A stretch of DNA of 64,000 nucleotides. Origin: Alphaproteobacteria bacterium. Lineage in GTDB: Bacteria; Pseudomonadota; Alphaproteobacteria; TMED109. The position numbers were made by a program, and so were the translations under genes. Every line of letters starts with the position of its first letter. Position 1 is the stretch's first letter. Where the stretch lies: NCBI GenBank assembly GCA_030828505.1, contig JAURCJ010000005.1, positions 51,803 to 115,802 of the forward strand, in the 5' to 3' direction. The notes beneath the pieces were generated by a model, which saw only the letters and a program-made list of their open reading frames with translations, was not told the DNA's origin and did not search any database. Of the stretch, positions 16,670-24,937 are shown piece after piece.

Positions 16670-17755
16670 TTAAATTTTTTCTATAAAGTTTTTTATAATT
16701 TTAATTAAATAAATATTTTCTTCCTCTAAGCCTACTGTTATTCTTAAACAATCTGCTAGCCCATACTCAGATACTTTTCTTACAAAAATATTATTTTCCT
16801 CAAGGTAACTATAGCATTTATTAGCTTGTTCAATATTATTATATTTAGCCAGGACAAAATTTCCTACTCCTGGAATTATTTTAATGCCTAAATTAACAAG
16901 CTCTTTTTCTATATAAGGCTTCCAAATAATATTATGTTTGATAGCTTTTTTTATAAATTCTTGGTCTTGAATAGCCGCAACGGCTGCTTCTTGAGCAATA
17001 GTATTAATATTAAAAGGTAATCTAATTCTGTTTAAGTAATCTATTACGACTAAAGGTGCATAAGCCCAACCTATTCTTAATGCAGCTAAACCATAAATTT
17101 TTGAAAAAGTTCTAGTACATATAACATTATCAAACTTATTTACCAGATCAAAACCATTCGTGTAATCATCGTTTTCAACATATTCTGCATATGCCGAGTC
17201 TATTACTAAAAGACAATTTTTGGGTAATTCTTTTCTAAGAGTGAAAAGTTCATTTTTATTTAGATAAGTTCCAGTAGGATTATTGGGATTAGCAATGAAA
17301 CAGACTTTTGTTTTATCATTACAAACTTTAATAATTTCTTCTACATTTGCCTTATAGTTTTTTTCTTTAGCTTTAATAGGAATTGCTCCTGCTGCTTTAG
17401 CTGCTATAGGGTAAACTAAGAAGCCATGTTCTGAATAAACAATTTCATCCTCTTGGCCAGCAAAACAATTAGCAATCATAGATAGTATTTCATCTGAACC
17501 GTTTCCGCATATGATATTGTTCATATTTATGTTATTATATTCAGCTAGTTTTTTTCGCAATTCTATGGCGCTACCGTCGGGATAACGCGATGAAATATCA
17601 TGCAATTCTTTTATCTTATCAAGGACTTTAGCAGATGTGCCTAAAGGTGTTTCATTAGATGAAAGTTTAATAATAGACTGTTTACTTCCCTTTCCAGATT
17701 TTCCTGGAACATATGGAGCAATATCTAAAATTGAATTTTTTGGATTAATTGTAAT
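16670..17755 (-). CDS. hisC: Histidinol-phosphate aminotransferase, start at a non-canonical ATT (or frameshifted)
   Basis: HisC makes histidinol phosphate with PLP and glutamate, and often also acts on aromatic amino acids. The ORF track begins at an internal TTG (17605) and loses the first 50 residues. The frame is open upstream and encodes a normal HisC N-terminus: INPKNSILDIAPYVPGKSG followed by IIKLSSNETPLGTSAKV. No ATG, GTG or TTG exists between the upstream in-frame stop (17770) and this region. An ATT at 17755 has a GGAG site 7 bases upstream; ATA 17758 is the other option. An ATG at 17768 is one base out of frame across an A5 run. The PLP lysine motif TFSKIYGLAALRIGW is intact. With ATT the protein is 361 residues, normal for HisC. 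Confidence 0.85.
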   Translation of the reverse strand: MTINPKNSILDIAPYVPGKSGKGSKQSIIKLSSNETPLGTSAKVLDKIKELHDISSRYPDGSAIELRKKLAEYNNINMNNIICGNGSDEILSMIANCFAGQEDEIVYSEHGFLVYPIAAKAAGAIPIKAKEKNYKANVEEIIKVCNDKTKVCFIANPNNPTGTYLNKNELFTLRKELPKNCLLVIDSAYAEYVENDDYTNGFDLVNKFDNVICTRTFSKIYGLAALRIGWAYAPLVVIDYLNRIRLPFNINTIAQEAAVAAIQDQEFIKKAIKHNIIWKPYIEKELVNLGIKIIPGVGNFVLAKYNNIEQANKCYSYLEENNIFVRKVSEYGLADCLRITVGLEEENIYLIKIIKNFIEKI

Positions 17756-17855
17756 TATTTTTCTCCATTAGTTATCTTAATTATATTATAATTAATAGAT
17801 TCATCATAATTATTTAAGCTAAATGAATATGATATTATATATATTATTTTACGGG

Positions 17856-18971
17856 TCATAATTTTTCCATATAAATAGAATTTGCTTCACCTAATTTAGG
17901 AGAACTTTGAAATAACTCTTTTGGTCTCCATATAGGAGCAAGTGGAGTTGGCATAGGGAAAATCTCTTCATTTCCAATTTTCATTTTTGCAGATAATAAC
18001 TCTCTTTCTTTAATTTGAGAATCTTTTATAGCCTCTTCTAATGAATAAACAATAGAACAGCATATATTTTCTTCATTAGCTAAAATTTCTTTCCATTGTT
18101 TAGTATTTTTGCTTTTAATTATTTTAATAATTGCTTTTTTAGTTGCATCAGGATCGGCACTATCATTTTTAAATTCGTTAGATAGCTCTATAACTTCACA
18201 AAACCTTAACCAGAATTTTTCTTCTAGTGCTCCTAATGCTATGTAACCTTTATCTAAAGTTTCATATATACCGTATCGAGGACTAGCGCCAGTTAATTGC
18301 AAATCTCCTCCTTGAGAATAAAAACCACTTGCTGTTAAACCTAATGCCATCCACATAAAAGGGAACAGGTTGTCTGTCATAGAGATGTCTAAAAATTTGC
18401 CCTTACCAGTATTTTCTACTTCTCTAAGTGCTAAAAGAATATTAATGACTGCAGGATAACTTCCGCCGGCGATATCAGCTATTTGTGTATTTGGCATAGC
18501 TGGTGAGCCATCTTTTTCTTTTGCTAATGAAAGTAAACCTGATTCAGCCATATAATTTATATCATGAGCAGCTACTAATTTTTTAGGTCCAGTTTGACCA
18601 TATCCAGTTATTGAACAATGAACAATATTAGGTTTAATTTTAATTAAACTATCAAAATCAAGGCCCAAGCGTTTCATTACACCTGGCCTGAATTGATCTA
18701 CTACAACATCAGCAGTTTTTATTAAATTTAAAATACTTGCATAACCATCTTTAGATTTAATATCTACTTCAACAGAACGTTTTCCTCTATTAAGTATGGA
18801 AAATAGAATGCTTTCACCATCAATAAATGGTGGAGATCTCCGCATATCTTCACCACCTATTCTTTCAACTTTAATAACTTCTGCACCTGCCTCCGCAAGA
18901 ATTAAAGTAGCTAAAGGTCCTGGCAGTAAGGTAGAAAAATCTATAACTTTTATTCCCTCAAGTGGCTTCAT
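17856..18971 (-). CDS. Class III (CaiB/BaiF) CoA-transferase, AMACR-like
   Basis: This family either transfers CoA between carboxylic acids or, in alpha-methylacyl-CoA racemases, epimerises methyl-branched acyl-CoAs. The N-terminus LEGIKVIDFSTLLPGPLATLILAEAGAEVIKVE and the ADVVVDQFRPGVMKRLGLD block are diagnostic. MAESGLLSLA and TGKGKFLDISMTDNLF look most like the racemase-type subgroup. I move the start from 18983 to ATG 18971 because a GGAG site sits 7 bases before it, giving 371 residues. It is divergent from the sox operon. Confidence 0.87.
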   Translation of the reverse strand: MKPLEGIKVIDFSTLLPGPLATLILAEAGAEVIKVERIGGEDMRRSPPFIDGESILFSILNRGKRSVEVDIKSKDGYASILNLIKTADVVVDQFRPGVMKRLGLDFDSLIKIKPNIVHCSITGYGQTGPKKLVAAHDINYMAESGLLSLAKEKDGSPAMPNTQIADIAGGSYPAVINILLALREVENTGKGKFLDISMTDNLFPFMWMALGLTASGFYSQGGDLQLTGASPRYGIYETLDKGYIALGALEEKFWLRFCEVIELSNEFKNDSADPDATKKAIIKIIKSKNTKQWKEILANEENICCSIVYSLEEAIKDSQIKERELLSAKMKIGNEEIFPMPTPLAPIWRPKELFQSSPKLGEANSIYMEKL

Positions 18972-19045
18972 TTTATACTCCATATAATTATAAATATATA
19001 ATAATTTAAAATAGATTTATAACAATTTAATATTATATTTACTTT

Positions 19046-19069
19046 TATACTGATTAGTACTTAATAGTA
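19046..19069. promoter_or_regulatory. Paired TACT-N4-AGTA inverted repeats upstream of sox
   Basis: Two inverted repeats of the form TACT-N4-AGTA overlap slightly: TACTGATTAGTA at 19048-19059 and TACTTAATAGTA at 19058-19069. Their centres are 10 bases apart, one helical turn, which suits two regulator dimers on the same face. The pair ends exactly where the predicted -35 box begins. The 14-base word TATACTGATTAGTA recurs exactly, in reverse complement, at 40400-40413 between tetR and the MMPL gene. Confidence 0.55.
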
Positions 19070-19099
19070 TTGGCTTATTAAAACTATATTCTATATAAT
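19070..19099 (+). promoter_or_regulatory. Predicted sigma70-type promoter of the sox operon
   Basis: A -35-like TTGGCT (19070-19075) and a perfect TATAAT (19094-19099) are separated by 18 bases. The -10 box ends 33 bases before the soxX start. Nothing else upstream of soxX fits as well. Confidence 0.5.
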
Positions 19100-19132
19100 A
19101 TTATTAATTAACTTATGTAATTAGAGAAATAT

Positions 19133-19585
19133 ATGTATATAAAAACATTGATTATAATAAATTTATTAATTTTTATAAATTTTGTTCATGCTAATGAAGA
19201 ATTAGTCTCTTATGATATTGTCGATTTATCAATACCGAGTTCATTAACTAATGAAGATGGTGATATAAAAAATGGACGTGATATAGTTCTTTCTAGAAGA
19301 GGTAATTGTTTAGCGTGTCATAAAATACCTTCAGGTAATGATATATTTCAAGGAAATATAGGACCTAGTTTGGCAGGTGTTGGAAATCGTTATACAATTT
19401 CTGAATTAAGACTTAGGTTAGTAAATCCGTATGTGTTAAACCCAGATTCGGTAATGCCAGCTTTCTATAACGTAAGGGGCTTAAAAAGAGTGGATAAAAA
19501 GTTTAGAGAAAAACCTATTTTAACAGCTCAAGAAATAGAAGATGTAATTAGTTGGTTATTCACTCTTAAAACGGAAGAAATGTAA
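19133..19585 (+). CDS. soxX: Sulfur oxidation c-type cytochrome SoxX
   Basis: SoxX is the small cytochrome of the periplasmic SoxAX complex, which oxidatively couples thiosulfate to the SoxY carrier cysteine. The protein has a signal peptide (LIIINLLIFINFVHA), one haem motif CLACH within RRGNCLACHKIPSG, the GNIGPSLAGVG loop and a likely distal Met ligand in DSVMPAF. The 150-residue length is right for SoxX. It is the first gene of soxX-Y-Z-A, 8 bases ahead of soxY. Confidence 0.92.
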   Translation: MYIKTLIIINLLIFINFVHANEELVSYDIVDLSIPSSLTNEDGDIKNGRDIVLSRRGNCLACHKIPSGNDIFQGNIGPSLAGVGNRYTISELRLRLVNPYVLNPDSVMPAFYNVRGLKRVDKKFREKPILTAQEIEDVISWLFTLKTEEM

Positions 19586-19593
19586 GGTTATAT

Positions 19594-20118
19594 ATGAGTT
19601 TAAATAATAAAAATTTTACTAGAAGAAGTGTTTTTAAATATCTATCTGGTTTTATAGTTTTAACATGTTCTAAGCTTGCTAATGCTGAGTTTAAGGCAGG
19701 CCAACCTTTTAGAGATCGATTCCAGACATACCGTCAAACATTTAGGATAGAGCCTGACCCTGAAGAAGCAAAACGAATTGTAAAAAATATTATTAAAGGA
19801 AGAGAATTAAGAGATAATTTAATTGACCTCAAAGCTCCTGACATAGCAGAGAATGGCAATACTGTACCTATAAGTTTTTCTGTTAAATGTTCAATGAAAG
19901 ATAATGATTTCCCTAAAACTGTACATATATTAGTTTTAGATAATCCTTTTCCCGAAATAGCTAAATTTTATTTTACCCCCTCTTCCGGTGAAGCAAATGT
20001 TTCAATAAGAATTAGAATGCGTACAAGTTCAAATATTGTTGCTATAGCAGAAATGGCTGACGGCACTGTAGGAGAAACAAGATCTTATGTTGATGTGACA
20101 ATAGGAGCTTGTAGTTAA
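19594..20118 (+). CDS. soxY: Thiosulfate oxidation carrier protein SoxY with altered C-terminus
   Basis: SoxY carries sulfur intermediates on a cysteine near the end of a flexible C-terminal arm. The N-terminus has a Tat signal (FTRRSVFKYLSG with a following hydrophobic stretch) as expected for folded export of SoxYZ. The body (ENGNTVPISFSVKC, VHILVLDNPFPEIAKFYFTP) is typical. Unusually, the arm ends VDVTIGACS instead of the familiar G-G-C-G-G, so the carrier Cys is penultimate and the glycines are partly lost. The gene overlaps soxZ by one base (TAATG), implying coupled translation. Confidence 0.9.
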   Translation: MSLNNKNFTRRSVFKYLSGFIVLTCSKLANAEFKAGQPFRDRFQTYRQTFRIEPDPEEAKRIVKNIIKGRELRDNLIDLKAPDIAENGNTVPISFSVKCSMKDNDFPKTVHILVLDNPFPEIAKFYFTPSSGEANVSIRIRMRTSSNIVAIAEMADGTVGETRSYVDVTIGACS

Positions 20119-20528
20119 TGGCTAATGAAGAAAGAAAAAATTGGAGAAGACGTCTTAAGGTTCCTAAAACAGCTGTAGTAGGGGAAATTATCACTATCAA
20201 AACTATGGCTGAACATGTTATGGAACCTGGTGTTAGAAGAGATCCCGAAACTGGAGTTATATACCCAAAAAAAATTATAGATACTGTAATTTGTCGCTTT
20301 AACGGAGAGCTAATATATAGGAGTCAGTGGTTTTCAGGGGTATCTGCGAATCCATTCATGTCTTTTAAAATGAAAGCAGTTACTTCTGGTTTAGTAGAAG
20401 TAGAATGGACAGATGATTATGGGCAATCTAGCTATAAAAAAGCAGTTTTGATTGTATATGATAATGAAGGAAAAGAAATTCTGCCCATTAAAGTAGATAA
20501 TATAAATCCTAATAAAGATATTATTTAA
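20118..20528 (+). CDS. soxZ: Thiosulfate oxidation carrier complex protein SoxZ
   Basis: SoxZ is the non-catalytic partner of SoxY and travels to the periplasm on SoxY's Tat signal, which explains why it has no signal peptide. RLKVPKTAVVGEIITIKTMAEHVMEPG and the C-terminal VEVEWTDDYGQSSYKKAVL are family motifs. At 136 residues it is somewhat longer than the usual 100-110, with a C-terminal extension of about 20 residues. It overlaps soxY by one base and is followed directly by soxA. Confidence 0.92.
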   Translation: MANEERKNWRRRLKVPKTAVVGEIITIKTMAEHVMEPGVRRDPETGVIYPKKIIDTVICRFNGELIYRSQWFSGVSANPFMSFKMKAVTSGLVEVEWTDDYGQSSYKKAVLIVYDNEGKEILPIKVDNINPNKDII

Positions 20529-21332
20529 ATGTTCTTAATAGTTAAAAGCTTGTTAGCTTTGATTTTAGTATTTTCTTATAATTTATTTGCGGAGGAAGTA
20601 TCTAATTTTGATTATTTTGAAAAACCTTATAAAAACAATGAATTAAAATCTGGTGCTTATTTTTCTAGAGAAGAAACGAGAGATATAGAAAAAGATGAAT
20701 TTGAGAATCCTGGTATGATTTGGGTTGAGAGAGGTAGTGAATTATTTAATAAAAAAATGGGGATAAAAAATAACTCATGTGCAAATTGCCATAGTCAAGA
20801 TAATAATTATTTAAAAGGGGTAGCTACTTCTTATCCTAAAATTCATCAAAATAAGTTAATTAATTTAGAGCAAAAAATAAATATGTGCTTAGAAAATAAA
20901 ATGAATTTAAAACCAGAACTATTAGAGAGTAATAATATTCTATCTTTATCAAGTTTTATTACATATCTATCTAAAGGCTTACCCATGAATGTAAGTATTA
21001 AAGGAGAAGCTGAAGAATTTTTCAAAAGGGGTCGGCAATTATATTTTGAAAGAATAGGGCAAATGAATTTGGCTTGTAATCAATGCCATGATAATCTTGC
21101 TGGTAATTATTTAAGAGCTGAAAAAATTAGTCAAGGGCATATAAATGGTTTTCCTTCTTACTTAATGAGGTGGGAAAATATTGCTTCTGTTCATAGAAGG
21201 TTTCAATTTTGCAATAATCAGGCAAGAGCAGAACCTCTTGAAATTGGGCATGCTGATTATAATGCATTACAACTATATATAGCTTGGAGAGGAAATGGAC
21301 TGCCTTTGGAGAGCCCTTCAGTTAGAAGATAA
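20529..21332 (+). CDS. soxA: Sulfur oxidation c-type cytochrome SoxA, dihaem
   Basis: SoxA is the catalytic subunit of SoxAX, which attaches thiosulfate to SoxY. There is a signal peptide (LLALILVFSYNLFA) and two haem motifs, CANCHS and CNQCHD. The conserved third cysteines are present: INMCLENKMNL after haem 1 and FQFCNNQARAEP, the Cys ligand of the active haem. The end, GLPLESPSVRR, is typical. soxB and soxCD are not in this window. The cbs-like gene begins 27 bases later on the same strand. Confidence 0.93.
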   Translation: MFLIVKSLLALILVFSYNLFAEEVSNFDYFEKPYKNNELKSGAYFSREETRDIEKDEFENPGMIWVERGSELFNKKMGIKNNSCANCHSQDNNYLKGVATSYPKIHQNKLINLEQKINMCLENKMNLKPELLESNNILSLSSFITYLSKGLPMNVSIKGEAEEFFKRGRQLYFERIGQMNLACNQCHDNLAGNYLRAEKISQGHINGFPSYLMRWENIASVHRRFQFCNNQARAEPLEIGHADYNALQLYIAWRGNGLPLESPSVRR

Positions 21333-21359
21333 TAAAGAATAAAATAGATAGGAATAAAT

Positions 21360-22337
21360 ATGGAAATGCAACGAACAGCTAATTCAGTTTTAGATTTAAT
21401 AGGTAATACTCCATTGCTTGAAGTAAAGAATATAGATACTGGATCATGTAAATTATTTTTAAAATTAGAATCACAGAATCCAGGAGGTTCAATAAAAGAT
21501 CGCCCTGCTAAATATATGATAGATAAAGCTGAAAGGAATGGTGATTTAAAAAAAGGTGGTTTAATTATAGAAGCTACTGCAGGTAATACAGGTATCGGGT
21601 TAGCTCTAATAGCGCAACTACGGGGGTATAAATGCTTAATAGTTGTTCCAGACAAAATGGCAAAAGAAAAAATTATTCATTTAGAAGCATTAGGTGCTGA
21701 AGTAGTTATTACTAGGTCAGATGTTGAAAAGGGACATCCTGAATATTATGCAGATTTAGCCCATACAATTGCTGATAAATATGAGGGTTCTTTTTATATA
21801 AATCAATTTGGAAATAATGCAAATTTACAGGCACATTATGAGTGGACTGGACCAGAAATATTAGAGCAATTATCTAATAAAGTTGATGCCTTCTGTGCAG
21901 GTGTAGGTACGGGTGGAACAATTACGGGTGTAGGAAAAGCATTAAAAGAAGTAAATAAGAATTGTGATATTATTTTAGCTGATCCATTAGGTTCTATTTT
22001 AGAACCAAAGTTTAAAACAGGAACTATACCTGATAATGTTGGTAGTTGGCTAGTTGAGGGAATAGGAGAAGATTATGTTCCTCCATTATTAGATTTTCCT
22101 ATTATTACTCATGCATATGCTATATCTGATAAAGAAGCATTAGATACATGTAATATGGTATTGAAAAAAGAGGGTGTATTATCAGGAAGTTCAAGTGGCA
22201 CATTAATTGCAGCTGCAATAAAATACTGTAAAGAACAAACTGAATCAAAAAATGTTGTTACATTAGTTTGTGATACAGGTAATAAATATTTAAAAATATA
22301 TGATAAAAAATGGTTAATTGAAAATAATTATAATTAA
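21360..22337 (+). CDS. Cystathionine beta-synthase-like (CysK/CBS family) PLP enzyme
   Basis: This fold-type II PLP enzyme contains the catalytic lysine motif GGSIKDRPA, the phosphate loop VGTGGTITGVG and the ATAGNTG substrate loop. VEGIGEDYVPPLLDF and EGVLSGSSSG resemble the catalytic core of cystathionine beta-synthase more than CysK. It would make cystathionine from serine and homocysteine, or cysteine from an activated serine and sulfide. It lacks the haem and CBS regulatory domains of animal enzymes (325 residues only). It lies between soxA and a gamma-lyase-like gene, with gaps of 27 and 25 bases, so operon membership is likely. Confidence 0.85.
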   Translation: MEMQRTANSVLDLIGNTPLLEVKNIDTGSCKLFLKLESQNPGGSIKDRPAKYMIDKAERNGDLKKGGLIIEATAGNTGIGLALIAQLRGYKCLIVVPDKMAKEKIIHLEALGAEVVITRSDVEKGHPEYYADLAHTIADKYEGSFYINQFGNNANLQAHYEWTGPEILEQLSNKVDAFCAGVGTGGTITGVGKALKEVNKNCDIILADPLGSILEPKFKTGTIPDNVGSWLVEGIGEDYVPPLLDFPIITHAYAISDKEALDTCNMVLKKEGVLSGSSSGTLIAAAIKYCKEQTESKNVVTLVCDTGNKYLKIYDKKWLIENNYN

Positions 22338-22362
22338 TTAAAATTATTAAAGGGATAATTAA

Positions 22363-23538
22363 ATGGTTTCTAATCTTCCAAAATCAAAATTTGCTACAAG
22401 AACTATTCATGCCGGTCAATCTCCTGACCCAAGTACAGGAGCAATTATGACTCCAATTTATGCTTCTTCAACTTTTGTTCAGGATAGCCCAGGAGTTCAT
22501 AAAGGATATGAATATGCTAGAACTGGAAACCCTACACGTAAAGCGTATGAAATGTGTATGGCCGATTTGGAGGGAGGAGTCAGTGCTTTTGCTTTTGCTT
22601 CTGGGTTAGCTGCTGCTGATACTGTTTTGTCATTACTTGATTCAGGAGACGAAGTTTTGGCTATGGATGATTTATATGGAGGTTCTAGAAGATTATTTGA
22701 AAATGTTAGAAAAAGAACATCAAACTTAAAATTTAATTTTGGTGATTTATCGAATAATTTAAATATTGAAAAGTTAATAACTAAAAATACTAGAATGATA
22801 TGGATAGAAACTCCTACTAATCCAATGTTAAAAATTGTAGATTTACAATTCATAGCTAAGATAGCTAAAAAATATAATATTATCACAGTTGCTGATAATA
22901 CTTTCTGTAGTCCTTATATTCAACGCCCTATTGAGCATGGGTTTGATATAGTGGTTCATTCAGCAACTAAGTTTTTAAACGGCCATTCAGATATGGTAGG
23001 AGGAATTGTCGTTTGCTCCAATAAAGAGCATACAGAACAAATTGCTTATTTACAAAATTCTGTAGGAGCGGTTCAAGGACCTTTCGATGCTTTTTTTGCA
23101 TTAAGAGGATTGAAGACATTATCTTTAAGAATGGAAAGACATTGCAGTAATGCACTTCAAATTGCAGAGTATTTATGCGAGCAAAGTATTATTGATAAAG
23201 TTTATTATCCAGGTTTAGAAGGTCATGATGGCTATGATATAGCTAAAAAACAAATGAATGGATTTGGAGGAATAGTAACATGTGTTTTATCTGGAGGCTT
23301 AGATAAAGCGAAACGCTTTTTAGAAACATGTCAGATCTTTCAATTAGCAGAATCATTAGGAGGTGTTGAAAGCTTGATAGAGCATCCTGCAATAATGACT
23401 CATGCTGCCGTACCTAAAAGTGTTCGAAAAGAGTTAGGAATTGAAGATGGATTAATTAGACTGTCAGTTGGAGTTGAGGATATTGATGATCTATTAAAGG
23501 ATTTAGAAAGAGCTATAACAGCTGTTAAGGATATGTAA
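22363..23538 (+). CDS. Trans-sulfuration PLP enzyme (cystathionine gamma-lyase/synthase type)
   Basis: This member of the Cys/Met-metabolism PLP family has the standard motifs: PIYASSTF, YEYARTGNPTRKAYE, FASGLAAADTVLSLL, IWIETPTNPML and the PLP lysine in VVHSATKFLNGHSD. The end, HPAIMTHAAVP...GLIRLSVGVED, is typical of gamma-lyase and gamma-synthase. Directly behind a CBS-like gene it most likely breaks cystathionine to cysteine (reverse transsulfuration), though gamma-synthase activity cannot be excluded from sequence alone. Its stop is followed after 3 bases by the sixA-like gene. Confidence 0.88.
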   Translation: MVSNLPKSKFATRTIHAGQSPDPSTGAIMTPIYASSTFVQDSPGVHKGYEYARTGNPTRKAYEMCMADLEGGVSAFAFASGLAAADTVLSLLDSGDEVLAMDDLYGGSRRLFENVRKRTSNLKFNFGDLSNNLNIEKLITKNTRMIWIETPTNPMLKIVDLQFIAKIAKKYNIITVADNTFCSPYIQRPIEHGFDIVVHSATKFLNGHSDMVGGIVVCSNKEHTEQIAYLQNSVGAVQGPFDAFFALRGLKTLSLRMERHCSNALQIAEYLCEQSIIDKVYYPGLEGHDGYDIAKKQMNGFGGIVTCVLSGGLDKAKRFLETCQIFQLAESLGGVESLIEHPAIMTHAAVPKSVRKELGIEDGLIRLSVGVEDIDDLLKDLERAITAVKDM

Positions 23539-23541
23539 TAT

Positions 23542-24054
23542 ATGAAATATTTGTATATTATTCGTCATGCCAAGGCAGAAATATCTTCAAAAGATGTTGA
23601 AGATCATAATAGAAAATTAATAAAAAAAGGTATAAATAGAGCCAATGACTTGAGCATTTGGTTGAAAAAAAAGTCGCCAAGTCTAGAGGCATTATTTTAT
23701 TCTTCTTCTATTAGAACGGTTCAAACGGCTGATATAATATCACACGGTTTTTCTGAGCCTGTCAGTAAAATTATTGATAAAAAATTATATGGTGCTTCTG
23801 AAGAAATATTAATGGATTATATTTCTTTTTTTGATGATAAGTTTTCAGTTGCAGGAATAGTAGGTCATCAACCTGGTTTACAAGAATTGGCATCCACATT
23901 AGTAAATAGTTATGCTGAAGGCTATGACAAGGCATTAAATAGAAGCTTCTCTACATCAAATGCTATACTTATTCTGTTAAATATAAAAAGGTGGGACCAG
24001 GTTTCCTCTAGGGTAGGAACTTTGGCAGATTATTTTGATTCAAAAGAAGGTTAA
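23542..24054 (+). CDS. SixA-like histidine phosphatase
   Basis: YIIRHAKAE at the N-terminus is the RHG-type catalytic motif of the histidine phosphatase superfamily in the SixA form (RHAxA). SSSIRTVQTADI and VGHQPGLQELAS supply the second Arg and the second catalytic His. E. coli SixA acts on phosphohistidine of phosphotransferase proteins, but alphaproteobacterial relatives are mostly uncharacterised. It starts 3 bases after the gamma-lyase-like gene and closes the likely sox operon. Confidence 0.83.
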   Translation: MKYLYIIRHAKAEISSKDVEDHNRKLIKKGINRANDLSIWLKKKSPSLEALFYSSSIRTVQTADIISHGFSEPVSKIIDKKLYGASEEILMDYISFFDDKFSVAGIVGHQPGLQELASTLVNSYAEGYDKALNRSFSTSNAILILLNIKRWDQVSSRVGTLADYFDSKEG

Positions 24055-24067
24055 ATCTAATAAGTTA

Positions 24068-24937
24068 TTATTTTATTTCTAATAAATATTTTGCTATTTC
24101 TTCAAGGTCATTTTCTGTTAAAAATTTAGTGCCATGCTCAATAATTGAAGACATATCTTCTTCGACAAAATCTCCATTTGGCTTTATGCCCGTTTGAAGA
24201 AAAAATACAATATCTGATATTGTCCATGATCCAATTCCATCAGTTATATCATTAGATATATTAGGTACGCTATCATTTAAATATTTTGAAGTTTCTTGTC
24301 GTCCAGAAAGGTTATTATAGTCTTTTATTATAGAAAAAAAAGTTAGTGGTGAATGGCAAGCGCCACAATGTGCAACAGAATTTACAAGATATTGACCTCT
24401 CTTATAATCTGTTTTATTTTGTATTTTATTTTGATTACTAAGTATCTTGTTTGCAAATCTCCAAAACCATAAAGAATTCCTAATGTTATATGGAAATTTG
24501 AGATTATGATTAGCATCTTTTTTTTTTATGGCCGGTAAACTATATATATAATTATAAATTTTAATAATGTCACTATCCTTCATATCAGCATACCAATTAT
24601 ATGGAAAAGCAGGGTAATAAGGTTTATCATCTGGATTTAAACCTGTTTTTATGGCTTTAATAAATTGTTCTTTACTCCAATTTCCTATACCATTTTTCTC
24701 ATCTTTACTTATATTTGGAGAAATGAAGATTCCGTATTTTGTTTTTATTTCATATCCTCCACCAAAAGGTTCTTCAGGATTGCTAGTATGACAGCCATAA
24801 CACCCAGCAACATAAGCAAGTATTTTTCCATTTTCATTACATGAAGCTTCATTAATAGCAAATAACGAAAAAATAATAAAAAGTACTAAAAGGTTTTTAA
24901 TTTTTCTTTTTTCTAAATTTTTTATGACAGGAGCCAC
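24068..24937 (-). CDS. Dihaem c-type cytochrome, alcohol-dehydrogenase-cytochrome-like
   Basis: The protein carries two haem sites, CYGCHT near residue 42 and CGACHS near residue 190. The block YGIFISPNISKDEKNGIGNWSKEQF and YPAFPYNWYADMKDSDI is characteristic of the cytochrome subunits of membrane alcohol, aldehyde and gluconate dehydrogenases. A hydrophobic N-terminal segment (NLLVLFIIFSLFAINEA) indicates export. The start is GTG, giving a 41-base overlap with the upstream cytochrome gene; no better codon is seen. It may carry electrons from a periplasmic dehydrogenase, possibly PQQ-linked since pqq genes are in the window, but no partner is adjacent. Confidence 0.82.
   Translation of the reverse strand: MAPVIKNLEKRKIKNLLVLFIIFSLFAINEASCNENGKILAYVAGCYGCHTSNPEEPFGGGYEIKTKYGIFISPNISKDEKNGIGNWSKEQFIKAIKTGLNPDDKPYYPAFPYNWYADMKDSDIIKIYNYIYSLPAIKKKDANHNLKFPYNIRNSLWFWRFANKILSNQNKIQNKTDYKRGQYLVNSVAHCGACHSPLTFFSIIKDYNNLSGRQETSKYLNDSVPNISNDITDGIGSWTISDIVFFLQTGIKPNGDFVEEDMSSIIEHGTKFLTENDLEEIAKYLLEIK

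Noticed and set aside
22497-22886. 129-residue minus-strand ORF inside the gamma-lyase-like gene.
   Set aside because: It is fully covered by a well-conserved PLP enzyme on the other strand and shows no family motif.
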